64,000 nt of DNA from QWHO01 sp021404945 (GTDB lineage Bacteria; Vulcanimicrobiota; Xenobia; Xenobiales; QWHO01), in the NCBI GenBank assembly GCA_963169765.1, contig CAUJEN010000052.1, positions 1 through 64,000 of the forward strand. Reading direction: 5' to 3'. Positions 41,114-50,308 of this stretch are shown here, piece by piece. The number at the start of each line of letters is the position of its first letter. Position 1 is the first letter of the stretch. The position numbers and the translations under genes are program-made. The notes under the pieces were generated by a model, which ran no database searches, was not told the DNA's origin, and saw only the letters and a list, made by a program, of their open reading frames with translations.

Positions 41114-41398
41114 ATGTTCTCAGTGGAAATCCTCATTCATTTTCACTGCCCGCATTGTAGCTATCAGCTCAAGCGCCGTTTCCTCGACTATCTCTCCTCG
41201 CGCACCACGCGCTGCCCGAGTTGCCAGGTCAAACTGGTTCACCTGGCTCGCGGCGAGACTCCCTCGCGTCACAACGTGGACATGGAAGAGATCCGCCGAG
41301 CCATCGAGCGCCTTGAAGGCGACTGGGGATGCCTGATCAACGAGTATCTCACGCACCAGTCGCGCGAGTGGGGCAAGGACGAGCCGGGTCTGGCCTGA
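41114..41398 (+). CDS. small zinc-ribbon protein
   Basis: The 94-residue protein has two cysteine pairs, FHCPHCSYQLKRRF near 9 and TRCPSCQVKLVHL near 32, forming a probable zinc ribbon. A second half, MEEIRRAIERLEGDWGC, is helical. Zinc ribbons of this kind bind nucleic acid or other proteins, but no family name can be assigned. The start ATG 41114 lies only nine bases after an extended -10 element, which suggests a leaderless message. The gene lies between a MerR regulator and a convergent FHA gene, with a ten-base gap to the latter's end. Confidence 0.6.
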   Translation: MFSVEILIHFHCPHCSYQLKRRFLDYLSSRTTRCPSCQVKLVHLARGETPSRHNVDMEEIRRAIERLEGDWGCLINEYLTHQSREWGKDEPGLA

Positions 41399-41407
41399 TC
41401 CGGCTCG

Positions 41408-42076
41408 TTATTCAGGGGGCCTGGTCGGGCGATGGTTCCAGACCTCGGTATCATCCTCGTCTGCGCTTGAGCTCAGACCAGGCGTCAGGCTGCCCCCCAG
41501 GTCGCCCACCAGGTGAGAGACGCTTTCGGGCTGGCCGGTCAGAGTCACGGCCCGCCTGGGGGCCTCGAAGATGAACACGATATCCCCGATAGCCACTTTG
41601 TCTCCATCGCTCAACACATACTCTTGCACGCGCTGGCCGTTGACGAAAGTGCCATTGCGGCTACCCAGGTCACGCAGCAGGTAGCCCTCGGCCAGGCGCA
41701 CCACCTCGGCATGACGGCGCGATACCGACTCGTTGTTGAGCATCAAGTCGCACTTGACGTCGCGGCCGATGACGATCTGGTCCTTGTTCATGGGAAAGGA
41801 GGGCTTCAGACCCTCGCCGTGCGGCTTGAGCCAGGCCCACGGCTGCCTGGGGATTTCCGGGCGGATTAATTGCTCTTCCAGGGTCACGGGAAAGATCGAT
41901 TGACCAACATGATAAGAGATGGCCACGAACACCGTCATGAAGATCAGCACGATGAAGATGCCGCCCACGGGAGGCAATTCCACGCGAGACTCGAGAAACT
42001 GAACCGTCCACAGACCGCAGGCTCCCCCCAGGAGAAAGGAGGCCATATTGAACAACCAGCGGCGCAAGATGGTCAC
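41408..42076 (-). CDS. membrane FHA-domain protein
   Basis: The 222-residue protein has two likely membrane segments near the N-terminus (about 8-28 and 38-58), then an FHA domain (about 95-175) with IVIGRDVKCDLMLNNESVSR and GYLLRDLGSRNGTFVNG, containing the phosphothreonine-binding Arg, Ser-x-x-His-ish RRHAE, and Asn-Gly motifs. An acidic, unstructured tail follows. FHA domains read phosphothreonine, so the likely partner is the kinase encoded just upstream, whose stop overlaps this GTG start (GTGA). The combination suggests a membrane-bound readout of kinase activity. The phosphothreonine target itself is unknown. Confidence 0.85.
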   Translation of the reverse strand: MTILRRWLFNMASFLLGGACGLWTVQFLESRVELPPVGGIFIVLIFMTVFVAISYHVGQSIFPVTLEEQLIRPEIPRQPWAWLKPHGEGLKPSFPMNKDQIVIGRDVKCDLMLNNESVSRRHAEVVRLAEGYLLRDLGSRNGTFVNGQRVQEYVLSDGDKVAIGDIVFIFEAPRRAVTLTGQPESVSHLVGDLGGSLTPGLSSSADEDDTEVWNHRPTRPPE

Positions 42077-44217
42077 GGGGCGGCAACCTCCTCACTGCCC
42101 TGAGCTACCCACCGGCCCGCATCAGCTCGAACCATCGTCCAGGGCAACACAAACAGCTTCCCCGAGCGATTCCAACCCAGGGTCGCTCCCCGCAGGGCGT
42201 TCAACTTGTAATGAGAGGCGATGACCCAGAACAAAGCATCAAGGTTACGAGCCCGAGCCAGGTCGGGGATGTCCCGGGCCAGACTGGCTGCCAACCACTC
42301 CCCCTGGCAGGGCGAGAAGCGAATCAACCCCCGCGCCCCGGGATAGTTGGCGGCGGGCGGAAGAGCGGCCTCGTCGCTGGCCAGGACGACCAGCGACTCG
42401 TGGGGAGCCTTCAGCGAGGGCAGATCTTGTGGACGGGCCAGCACCAGGCCACTGGCACCGCTGAACTCGGGAATACTCAGTCCCAGCGACTTGAGCTCGC
42501 CAGCCAGCTCAGAGTTAGCCGAGAACACGGGACCAGTGGCCACCATGCGAGCGAGCTGCTCCACCGGCCAGGCAATGTCAGGGGGCATCTGGCGGGGATC
42601 TTCCTGCTCGGAGGCCTGGGCCAGGAAGAGCGGAAGCTCGCTTGCCAGCTGACCGGCATCCACCTTGCCAGCCGGAAAAATAAGCAGAACCTCGGGCGGG
42701 AGCCCGGGGGTGCGAGCGTTCACTTTGCGCGATTGGCCCCCGGCCTCCATTGAGGTCAGGCGGCGCTGCAGCTCACCCGGCCGATAGCTGGAGAGCATCA
42801 ATACCACGGGTCGCCCGCCCACGCCGCCAACCCGATTGAGCTCCTCCTGGCCCTGGGCCAGAGCAGCCAGGACCTCATCGGTCCGCTCAACGGGATAGAG
42901 CACGCCGATTCGGGCGGGCTTCTTGGGGGGCGGCATGGAAAGTCCCAGCGCATTGGAGTGATAAATTCTTGTCAACGGGTCCCTTGCGTCTGACCGAGCA
43001 GCCAGGCGCAATTGCTCAGTGACCTCCACCAGGGAGTGGCCTTCCTGGTAGAGCTGGATCCCGGCATCGCGGGGATTTCTGGGCGCCTGGCGAGGCATGA
43101 GGCTCTGCAGCCAGGCCGCCAGCGACTGGCGCCCCTCCTCCAGAAGAGCTGGATTGAAGCGAGCCACGGCTGCCAGGCTGCCCAGCAAAACGAGCAAGAA
43201 GAGCCACTTGAAGAGTCCAGCGGCGGAGCGACGCACAACCGGCGGCGTGGGAGCCTGGGCGGCGGCAGGTGGGGAACTGGCCGCGACCGGAGCGGCAGCG
43301 GCCGCCACCGGGGCAACCGTCGCGGCTGCCACCGCGCGAGCGGCATCCACCGCCGAAACGGGCGAGGTCGCCTCGCCCGGGCGCACCACCCGGGTAGCGC
43401 CCGCCAGGGCCCGGGCCAGAGCCTGCAGGTCCCGCTTCATGTCGATCATGGACTGGTAGCGCTGATCGGGGTCAAGCTGGGTGGAGCGCTCGATGATGCG
43501 CACCAGGTCTTCCGAAACGGATGGATTGAGATCGCGCACGGCGGGCAGGATGAAGGGGGTCTGCGTGGTGGTGGGGTCGCGGCCGGTGATGGCGTGATGC
43601 AACGTCACCCCGAGGGCGTAGACGTCGGAGCGCGGGTCGGTCTGGCCACTGTACTGCTCGGGAGGAGCGTAGCCGGGCGAGCCGATGCGCATGGTATCGC
43701 CCTTCTTGCTGGGATTGAAGTGGCGGGCGATGCCGAAGTCGATCAGCTTGACCAGGTTGCCGGTCATCATGATGTTGGACGGCTTGACATCCCGGAAGAT
43801 GATTGGATGGGGCTTGCGGCAGTGCAGGTAGTAGAGCACAGTGGCCATCTGCTCGCCCAACTCGGCCACCTGGCGCTCCGGCAGGGGGCCTTTGATGCGG
43901 TTGAGCATGCGGCCAAGGTCTTCCCCGTCCACGAACTCCATCACCAGATAGGAACACCCCTTGAAAACAAAAAAATCATTAACCTTAGGGAGGTTTCGAT
44001 GATCCAGACTGGCCAGCAGGTGGGCCTCGCGCTCGAACAGCTCGACCGCCATCCGCTGCTCGTTGGGGTCGGAGTAGCGGGCAACCATCTCCTTGACCAC
44101 CCAGCGACGACCGCGAAGGTTCAGATCATCGCACAGATAGATGTTGCTCATGCCTCCCTGGCCGAGCAAACGCACTACCTGATAGCGCGACCCGATCATC
44201 GTCCCGGGCGCAAGCAT
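42073..44217 (-). CDS. Ser/Thr protein kinase with extracytoplasmic binding-protein-like domain
   Basis: The 714-residue protein has a kinase domain (about 10-270) with GQGGMSNIYLCDD near 19, the VAIK-type lysine in RWVVKEMV, a catalytic loop reading FRDVKPSN (Phe in place of the usual His of HRD), DFGIAR and SPGYAPPEQ. An Ala/Pro-rich linker leads to a single membrane segment (about 343-362, LFKWLFLLVLLGSLAAVARF). The outside part (about 425-700) has RIGVLYPVERTDEVLAALAQ, VLLIFPAGKVD and RGLIRFSPCQGEW, resembling a ligand-binding (ABC-type) fold. It probably senses an outside ligand. ATG 44217 follows AAGGAGG by ten bases. It sits between a degenerate kinase and an FHA gene. Confidence 0.85.
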   Translation of the reverse strand: MLAPGTMIGSRYQVVRLLGQGGMSNIYLCDDLNLRGRRWVVKEMVARYSDPNEQRMAVELFEREAHLLASLDHRNLPKVNDFFVFKGCSYLVMEFVDGEDLGRMLNRIKGPLPERQVAELGEQMATVLYYLHCRKPHPIIFRDVKPSNIMMTGNLVKLIDFGIARHFNPSKKGDTMRIGSPGYAPPEQYSGQTDPRSDVYALGVTLHHAITGRDPTTTQTPFILPAVRDLNPSVSEDLVRIIERSTQLDPDQRYQSMIDMKRDLQALARALAGATRVVRPGEATSPVSAVDAARAVAAATVAPVAAAAAPVAASSPPAAAQAPTPPVVRRSAAGLFKWLFLLVLLGSLAAVARFNPALLEEGRQSLAAWLQSLMPRQAPRNPRDAGIQLYQEGHSLVEVTEQLRLAARSDARDPLTRIYHSNALGLSMPPPKKPARIGVLYPVERTDEVLAALAQGQEELNRVGGVGGRPVVLMLSSYRPGELQRRLTSMEAGGQSRKVNARTPGLPPEVLLIFPAGKVDAGQLASELPLFLAQASEQEDPRQMPPDIAWPVEQLARMVATGPVFSANSELAGELKSLGLSIPEFSGASGLVLARPQDLPSLKAPHESLVVLASDEAALPPAANYPGARGLIRFSPCQGEWLAASLARDIPDLARARNLDALFWVIASHYKLNALRGATLGWNRSGKLFVLPWTMVRADAGRWVAQGSEEVAAP

Positions 44218-44238
44218 CCGGTCAAGCCTCCTTCTGGT

Positions 44239-45240
44239 TCAGAGCATACTGGACTGCAGCATATAGCGATAAATGGCCACCAGACCGCCCCCCATCAAGA
44301 CGGTCAGCAAGGCACCCAACAACCACGCCTTCAGTCGCGGAGATATTCTCTTTGTTCTCCGGACGCCCCCCCCTGCCCCTACGAGCGGAGGGGATTTCTC
44401 CGAACGAGGGGCCGGACGCTGGGGTTTCCCTTTCTGAGTCAGGGCGCTTTCCAGGGCTTTCTTGAGGTCGGACAGGCTGGCTGGTCGGTCACGAGGCTCA
44501 TTGCGCGTACACTTTTCGATCAAGGTGCGGACCGACTCGCAGACGCGGGGGTTAAGGTGGCTGACCGGGACCAGGTTGAAGGGCGAAGAGCCCGGGTTGA
44601 CCCCGGTCACCAGGTGATAGGTTAATGCGCCCAGGTTGTAGACCAGGGTGCGGGCATCATAGTTTCCTTCTCCGGTGAACTGCTCGGGAGCTGCGTAGTC
44701 GGGGGGGCCGGTGCGGGCTTCTCGCTGAAACAACCGCGAGAAACCCAGATCCACCAGCAGGACCCTCCCCTCGGGGGTCAAGATGAGGTTGGGCAGGCTC
44801 ATGTCCCGCAGGACGATGGGGGCGAGTTTCTTCTTGAAGAGGAAAACCATCAGCTCGCAAAGCTGGAGGGAGATGCGCAGAGCTTCGTCCTCGCCAAATG
44901 GGGCCTGGCGCTGATTGAGGATGCTCAGCAGGTCGTTCCCGGGCACGAACTCGCGGATGACGAACAGAGAGGAATCCTGGGCGAAAAAATCCACCAACTT
45001 GGGCAGGCAGGCGTGCTCAAGCTGGGACAAAAGCATGGCTTCCGCCTGGAACTGAGTGAGCAAGCGACTGCGTTCGCCTGCATCCACGCCCAGCGGTTGC
45101 ATTTGCTTGATCACCCATAGCTTGCCGCGCAGGTGCTGATCTTCGGCGACATAGACGTTGCGCAGCCGCGACTGATCCAGCACCCTGGCTATCTTGTATC
45201 GGGCCCGCAGGCTGGTCCCTACGGGCAGCACGTAAGGCAA
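44239..45240 (-). CDS. degenerate Ser/Thr kinase-like membrane protein
   Basis: The 333-residue protein has the kinase fold but altered motifs. The glycine loop reads LDQSRLRNVYVAEDQ with no GxGxxG. The lysine is kept in LWVIKQM. The catalytic loop is LRDMSLPNLIL, with Asp and Asn but no His or Lys. DFG is DLG in VDLGFSR. A PPDYAAPEQF activation-end motif is present. A C-terminal membrane segment (about 305-327, WLLGALLTVLMGGGLVAIYRY) follows a basic linker. It may be a pseudokinase or a slow kinase that regulates the next gene, 21 bases downstream. It starts at TTG 45240, with GGAAGGAG ten bases upstream. Confidence 0.75.
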   Translation of the reverse strand: MPYVLPVGTSLRARYKIARVLDQSRLRNVYVAEDQHLRGKLWVIKQMQPLGVDAGERSRLLTQFQAEAMLLSQLEHACLPKLVDFFAQDSSLFVIREFVPGNDLLSILNQRQAPFGEDEALRISLQLCELMVFLFKKKLAPIVLRDMSLPNLILTPEGRVLLVDLGFSRLFQREARTGPPDYAAPEQFTGEGNYDARTLVYNLGALTYHLVTGVNPGSSPFNLVPVSHLNPRVCESVRTLIEKCTRNEPRDRPASLSDLKKALESALTQKGKPQRPAPRSEKSPPLVGAGGGVRRTKRISPRLKAWLLGALLTVLMGGGLVAIYRYMLQSSML

Positions 45241-45639
45241 ACCGGCCAGGCTCCTTCCCGAATGCCAAAAAAGACCGCCGTGGCGTCAGGACGCCCCTTT
45301 GGCCCTCAACCCCATCCGCGCCGCCCCTGTCCAAGCGCGATCACAACCGGCATGTCACACGCGACCGCGATTTCCAGTCTGCCGTCGGAAACCACGCTTC
45401 CGATCAGCCCAGCGCTTCGCCGACCCTTCTGGCTACGCTCGCAGATTTCTAGAACCTGGCTTAGAACCCTCTCCTGACGACCCCGGAGGGCTCCTCTCGG
45501 GGGAGGATTTTCAAGCCCGGCAACAGAATCGCCCGCACGCCCTGGCCGGGAACTTCTTGGATCCGGCCAACGTCATCAAGAGGTCGGCGGACCGTGATGG
45601 TCTGCAACCAGATGCTTTGCCAGCAGGAGAGCTTGAGCC
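45241..45639. other. intergenic region before the ABC operon
   Basis: This 399-base divergent gap holds the ribosome sites of both neighbours. A GC-rich hairpin, CCCCGGAGG with CCTCTCGGGG, lies near 45480-45503. An open plus-strand reading toward 45640 includes FLDPANVIKRSADRDGLQPD, faintly like the EF-hand-like repeats at 37.7-38.2 kb. I do not think it is a gene. Nothing else is recognisable. Confidence 0.4.
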
Positions 45640-46629
45640 ATGATCACCGCAACAGGACTGTGCAAACGATTTGGAGAGAAACTGGCGGTCGACAACCTCA
45701 ACTTCGGCATCGAGAAGGGTGAGATTGTCGGCTTCCTGGGTCCCAACGCCGCCGGGAAGACCACCACCATGCGCATGCTGACGTGCTACTTCCCTCCCAG
45801 CGAGGGGTCGGCCAACGTGGCCGGCTTCGACGTCTACACTCAGAGTCTGCAAGTGCGTAAGAACGTGGGCTATCTGCCCGAGCACGTGCCCCTCTATCTC
45901 GACATGAGCGTGCGCGAGTACCTCGAGTTCGCGGCCGCGGCCAAGGGGGTTCCCCACGCGGACCGTAAGAGGGCTGTCGCCACCGCGGTCGAGCGCTGCA
46001 GCCTGGAATCGGTCGTGGATCAGCTGATCGGCACCATCTCGCGCGGCTATCGCCAGCGCGTCGGACTCGGCCAGGCCATCATCTCCGAGCCCCCGGTGCT
46101 CATCCTGGACGAGCCCACCGTGGGCCTCGACCCGGCCCAGATCCGCGAGATCCGCGAGCTGATCAAGGAGCTGGGCAAGAAGTCGACGGTCATTTTATCC
46201 ACCCACATCCTGCCCGAAGTGTCCGTGACCTGCAGCCGGGTCATCATCATCGCCAACGGTCGCATCCAGGCCCAGGACACGCCCCAGAACCTGGCCGCCC
46301 GCCAGCTTGCGCTGGTGCCCATCACGCTGGGAGTAGCCGGCGCTCCGACGGGTGAGGTTCTGGAGTTCCTGCGGGGCCTTCAGGGCGTCAAAAAGGTCGA
46401 TTCCGAAGGGGGGGTGTTCCGGGTGGAGGCTGACAACGATCGCCAGGTGCGCCCCCAGTTGGCCCGAGCCGTCATCGAGAAAGGGTGGGAGTTGCTCGAG
46501 CTGCATGCCCGCCAGGCCACCCTGGAAGACGTTTTCCTGGAGATCGTTTCCAGGAGTGAAGCCGAAGAAGCAGCCTCCAAACCCGAAAAGGCTGCCGAGC
46601 CGGTAGCGGTCGGAGGTGAAAACGCATGA
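45640..46629 (+). CDS. ABC transporter ATP-binding protein, Gld-type
   Basis: The 329-residue ATPase has Walker A GPNAAGKTTTMRML near 33, the ABC signature SRGYRQRVGLGQA near 133, and Walker B VLILDEPTVGLDP near 153, followed by the H-loop STHILPEV. The C-terminal extension after residue 235 (about 95 residues) is longer than in simple ABC proteins and has the IPKL-like regulatory part seen in GldA-type ATPases. It probably powers the permease encoded next, with which it overlaps by four bases (ATGA). ATG 45640 follows AGGAGAG by eight bases. Exported substrate unknown. Confidence 0.88.
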   Translation: MITATGLCKRFGEKLAVDNLNFGIEKGEIVGFLGPNAAGKTTTMRMLTCYFPPSEGSANVAGFDVYTQSLQVRKNVGYLPEHVPLYLDMSVREYLEFAAAAKGVPHADRKRAVATAVERCSLESVVDQLIGTISRGYRQRVGLGQAIISEPPVLILDEPTVGLDPAQIREIRELIKELGKKSTVILSTHILPEVSVTCSRVIIIANGRIQAQDTPQNLAARQLALVPITLGVAGAPTGEVLEFLRGLQGVKKVDSEGGVFRVEADNDRQVRPQLARAVIEKGWELLELHARQATLEDVFLEIVSRSEAEEAASKPEKAAEPVAVGGENA

Positions 46630-47384
46630 TTGCCCTGATGAGCAAAGAGCTGCGCACGTACTACAACTCGTCCATGGCCTGGATCCTCACCGCCTGCTAC
46701 CTGCTGGTGATCGGCCTGGTCTTCGTCATCTTGCTGCTTCAATTCGGATCGGCCAGCACCCGGGCCAGCGCCAACCCCATGGGAATGGGCGAAGTCAAGG
46801 TGATGGAGCAACTGGTCTACCCGGTGATGTGGTGGATGGCATTCTTACTCATCTTCCTGGTTCCCCTGTTGACCATGCGGCTGTTCTCGGAAGAGAAGCG
46901 ATCGGGCACGCTCGAGTTGCTGTTCACCTACCCGCTGACCGAGTTCCAAATCGTGGGGGCCAAGTTCTTCTCCGCCCTGCTGGTCGTCACCATGATGGTG
47001 CTCTGCTCGGGCAGCACGATCTTGCTCCTGTCGCGACTGGTCAAGATCGAATGGCCCACCATCGGGGTCGCTTATCTCGGACTGGTGCTGCTAGCCGCCA
47101 GCTTCGTAGCTTACGGCGTCTGGGCTTCCAGCCTCAGCAGCAATCAGCTGGTGGCGGCCGTCGTCACCTTCGGTGGCCTGTTCGGTATGTGGCTGGTGGG
47201 CGTATTCCAAGAGGCCGTGGCGGTCGTCAAGGAGTACGTCGGCGACCCCTCCAACCTGACCCACTTTGAGACTATGGCCCGGGGCGAGCTCAACTCGCAC
47301 GACGTAGTCTACTATGTGGCCTGGACCGTCCTCTTCTTCTTCCTGACGATGCGCATCCTCGAAAGTCGGAAATGGAGCACCTGA
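46626..47384 (+). CDS. ABC transporter permease, GldF-like
   Basis: The 252-residue membrane protein has six predicted membrane segments, starting with WILTACYLLVIGLVFVILLL near 17 and VMWWMAFLLIFLVPLLTMRLF near 59, where the ABC-2 family EEKRSGTLELLFTYP motif follows. The arrangement matches ABC-2-type (GldF) permeases. It overlaps the ATPase gene by four bases and precedes the GldG-like gene by two. In Bacteroidota the related GldFG complex supports gliding; in other phyla such operons have no known cargo. The order ATPase-permease-GldG-DUF4340 is a familiar combination, so the set likely works as one exporter or assembly. Confidence 0.88.
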   Translation: MIALMSKELRTYYNSSMAWILTACYLLVIGLVFVILLLQFGSASTRASANPMGMGEVKVMEQLVYPVMWWMAFLLIFLVPLLTMRLFSEEKRSGTLELLFTYPLTEFQIVGAKFFSALLVVTMMVLCSGSTILLLSRLVKIEWPTIGVAYLGLVLLAASFVAYGVWASSLSSNQLVAAVVTFGGLFGMWLVGVFQEAVAVVKEYVGDPSNLTHFETMARGELNSHDVVYYVAWTVLFFFLTMRILESRKWST

Positions 47385-47386
47385 GC

Positions 47387-48799
47387 ATGTCGATCCATAC
47401 CAAAGCGGCTCTCAACACCGTTCTCTCCTTCTTTCTGGCCATGCTGCTCTTTGGCATCATCCTGGCCATCTCCAACAAGCACAACAAAACCTATGATGTC
47501 ACCCAGAACAAGCGGCTATCGCTCTCGGAGCAATCCGCCAAGCTCGTCAAAGAGCTCAAGAAGCCGGTCCGGGTGGTAGCCTTCAGCAACGACCACGAGC
47601 GCAAAAACGTGGAGCGGATCCTGAAGAACTACCGCAACGCCAATCCGGCCATGTTCCACTTCGAGGTGCTCGACTTGCTGAAGAACCCGGCCCGAGCCAA
47701 AGCCTACGACATCGTCTACAGCGGGCAGGGGGTGCTGGAGCTGTTGCCCGAGGGAGGCGCCAACGAGCCCTCCAAGCGCCAGGAGCGTCTCAACGACTTC
47801 GAGGAGCAAACCATCACCAACGCCCTGGTCAAGCTCTCCGACCGCGACTCGCTCAAGCTGGGCTTTCTGACCGGCCACGGAGAGGCCTCCATCAGCGAGA
47901 ACCAGCCCTTCGGCATCTCGGGTCTGAAGATGGCCCTGGAGCCGGAGGCCTACAAGGCGGAGGAGATCAACCTGGCCAAGCAACCCCAGTTGCCCACCGA
48001 TCTGGCCGCCCTGATCGTGGCCGGGCCCAAGGCTCCCCTGCTCGACGGCGAGCGCGACATTCTCAAGAAGTACATCGACGACGGAGGGCGTCTGCTCTTC
48101 TGGTTCGATGCCCAGACCGACCGCAGCTACGCCGATTTCTTGCTGCAGTATGGCTTTGAGATCCCTGACGAGATCATCCTGACCCCCGACCAGGTGGGCC
48201 GCATCACTCAGGACTCGGCAGCCGTGGTTGGCATGATCTTTGACGCGGGCCACCCGGTGACTAAGGATCAGAAGGAGTTCATCCTCTCGCTCCTGTCTCA
48301 CCCCATCAAGGCCGTCACCGATCCCACCAGGACCAACGGCTACACCGTCAAGCCTCTGGTCTCCTCGACCGACATGACGGTGGTGGTACCGACCGCCGAG
48401 GTGCTGGGGAAGAAGAAGATGGCTCCGCCCAAAGGGAAGGCCGCATCCTTCCCGCTGGTCACCCTGGCCAGCAAGAAGCAGACTCCGACCGCCTCGCCCT
48501 CCCCGTCGGCCAGCCCTTCGCCCTCCAGCGACGAACGCGAGGCGCGCCTGGCGGTGATGGGCGGGGAGGTCTTCACCAACCAGCTCCTGCGGGTGGTGGG
48601 CAACCGCGACTTCTCGGTCAACCTGATCAACTGGTTGGTCGAGGAGGAGGGCCGCATCACCATTCGCCCCGTAGCCGAAGAGTCCAAGCCGCTCTTTCTG
48701 GCCCCCGGCCAGGTGCGCAACATCGTGGGAGTCCAGCTCTTGTTGATTCCGATGGTCTTCTTGCTGCTGGGCATCCTGTCGGCCGTCAAGAGGCGCTGA
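47387..48799 (+). CDS. GldG-family ABC-associated protein
   Basis: The 470-residue protein has an N-terminal membrane segment (about 8-28, LNTVLSFFLAMLLFGIILAI), then the GldG-type domain with YDVTQNKRLSLSEQSAKLVKEL near 38 and KLGFLTGHGEASISE near 162. A Pro/Ser-rich low-complexity stretch (about 350-385) precedes a C-terminal membrane segment (about 447-467, VQLLLIPMVFLLLGILSAVK). It lies in the periplasm anchored at both ends, as in other GldG proteins. I chose ATG 47387 (MSIHTK), just after the permease stop; a start 15 bases upstream is unsupported. It is followed by a DUF4340 gene. Confidence 0.85.
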   Translation: MSIHTKAALNTVLSFFLAMLLFGIILAISNKHNKTYDVTQNKRLSLSEQSAKLVKELKKPVRVVAFSNDHERKNVERILKNYRNANPAMFHFEVLDLLKNPARAKAYDIVYSGQGVLELLPEGGANEPSKRQERLNDFEEQTITNALVKLSDRDSLKLGFLTGHGEASISENQPFGISGLKMALEPEAYKAEEINLAKQPQLPTDLAALIVAGPKAPLLDGERDILKKYIDDGGRLLFWFDAQTDRSYADFLLQYGFEIPDEIILTPDQVGRITQDSAAVVGMIFDAGHPVTKDQKEFILSLLSHPIKAVTDPTRTNGYTVKPLVSSTDMTVVVPTAEVLGKKKMAPPKGKAASFPLVTLASKKQTPTASPSPSASPSPSSDEREARLAVMGGEVFTNQLLRVVGNRDFSVNLINWLVEEEGRITIRPVAEESKPLFLAPGQVRNIVGVQLLLIPMVFLLLGILSAVKRR

Positions 48800-48803
48800 G
48801 CCC

Positions 48804-50243
48804 GTGAACCGAAGCACGCTCATCCTCTTGATCCTGGTGCTGGGGCTGGGGGGGTTCTACTACTTCTACGACGTGCGGGGGGGCAAGACACGCGAGGAGG
48901 CAGAGAAACAAGAAAAGCGCGTCTTTCCGGGACTGAAGGCGGAGACCCTGATGGGGCTCGAGCTCAAGCCCGCAAAGAGCGAGCAAGCCCCGCTGGTGCT
49001 CGAAAAACGCGACGGTCGCTGGATCCGTAAGGGCCCTCCCGAGGAGATGGTTTCGCTGGCCGAGGTGGGACGCATGGCCGACGGCCTGGTCGACCTGCAG
49101 CGCAATGAGGTCATCCTCGAGAGCCCCAAGCCCGAGGAGCTCAAGCAGTTCGGGCTGGAGAAGCCGGCTTTCGAGCTGAGCCTGAAGTCGGGGCCTGCCA
49201 GCTCGGCCCTGCTGGTGGGCGACAAACTCCCCGACGGCAACGGCTACTACGCCCGGGTGGCTCCCAGCGGCCCGGTGGTCACCGTGCCGGGGACCTTCTC
49301 GGCCATCATCGACAAGACTCCCGCCGCGCTGCGCGAGACCAGCCCCCTGCCCGGCGACCCGGGCAAGGCCGTACGCGTGAAGATGGTGCGGGGCACCCAG
49401 GAGACCGAGCTGGTGCTCAACGTTACCAAACGCGAGGAAGAGAAGTCTGACGAGGAAGAGTTCAGCATGCTGGAAGGCGACTGGAAGGTGGAGAAGCCCT
49501 TTCAGGCTGCCGCCGACTCGAGCAAGGTGAGCGCGTTCTTGTGGGATTGGAACCGCATGCGGGCGGGACGCTTCATGCAGCCGGGAGAGAAGGTGGACTT
49601 CAGCAAGAGCGAGCTGCGCCTGGAAGTGTGGGAGGACAAGCGCACCACCCCCCAGGTGCTGGAGATCGGCCCCCCGGTGGCGGTGCAGCCCACCATGCGC
49701 TACGCCCGCCGGCTTCATCCTGAGGAAGTGATGGTGCTGGACTTCTCAAAGACCGAGGCCCTCACCCGGGATGGGGAGTATTTCCGTGACCGGCACCTGC
49801 TGGCGTTCCAGGTCGATGAGATCGAGAAGGTGGAAGGCCAGATCGGCTCGCATGAGCTGGCCGCCCAGCGCTCGGGTGGGGACTGGCAGCTTTCCAAGCC
49901 AGACAAGCCCGAGGGGGATGTGGCCACCCAGAGCTCGGCGCTCTCCAACCTTCTCTGGGATCTGACCGAGGTGCAGTGGAGCTCGGTGGCCGCAGTCGGA
50001 GCGGCGAGCGGCCTGGACAGGCCTCGGGCCCGACTTACCCTTTACAAACCCAAGAAAGAGAAGCTGGGCACCATCCTGGTGGGGGCAAAGACCCCCGACA
50101 AAAAGGGCTGCTACGTGCAAATCGAAGGCAAACCCGAGGTCTGGACGTGCGAGAGCGACTTGCTCACCCGCTGGGAGGATAGCCTGCGCACGCTCTGGCC
50201 GGCCCCGGCCTCGCCATCGCCCTCCCCTTCAGCCAGCCCCTAG
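48804..50243 (+). CDS. DUF4340 protein
   Basis: The 479-residue protein begins with a hydrophobic segment (LILLILVLGLGGFYYFYDVRG, residues 5-25) that anchors or exports it. The rest is a beta-rich DUF4340 domain, with LMGLELKPAKSEQAPLVLEK, a repeated WKVEKPF and WQLSKPD pattern, and VALGAASGLDRPRARLTL-type strands near 395. The C-terminus is a Pro/Ser tail. DUF4340 proteins usually follow GldG in ABC operons, and this gene is the last of that set here (GTG 48804, four bases after GldG). Their role is unknown, perhaps a periplasmic partner of the exporter. Repeat copy C follows about 65 bases downstream. Confidence 0.88.
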   Translation: MNRSTLILLILVLGLGGFYYFYDVRGGKTREEAEKQEKRVFPGLKAETLMGLELKPAKSEQAPLVLEKRDGRWIRKGPPEEMVSLAEVGRMADGLVDLQRNEVILESPKPEELKQFGLEKPAFELSLKSGPASSALLVGDKLPDGNGYYARVAPSGPVVTVPGTFSAIIDKTPAALRETSPLPGDPGKAVRVKMVRGTQETELVLNVTKREEEKSDEEEFSMLEGDWKVEKPFQAAADSSKVSAFLWDWNRMRAGRFMQPGEKVDFSKSELRLEVWEDKRTTPQVLEIGPPVAVQPTMRYARRLHPEEVMVLDFSKTEALTRDGEYFRDRHLLAFQVDEIEKVEGQIGSHELAAQRSGGDWQLSKPDKPEGDVATQSSALSNLLWDLTEVQWSSVAAVGAASGLDRPRARLTLYKPKKEKLGTILVGAKTPDKKGCYVQIEGKPEVWTCESDLLTRWEDSLRTLWPAPASPSPSPSASP

Positions 50244-50308
50244 CCCAACATCTTGTGCGGGCAGAAGGCCCGCGAGCGTAGCTCCTCCGACACGACAAAG
50301 GATGATGC

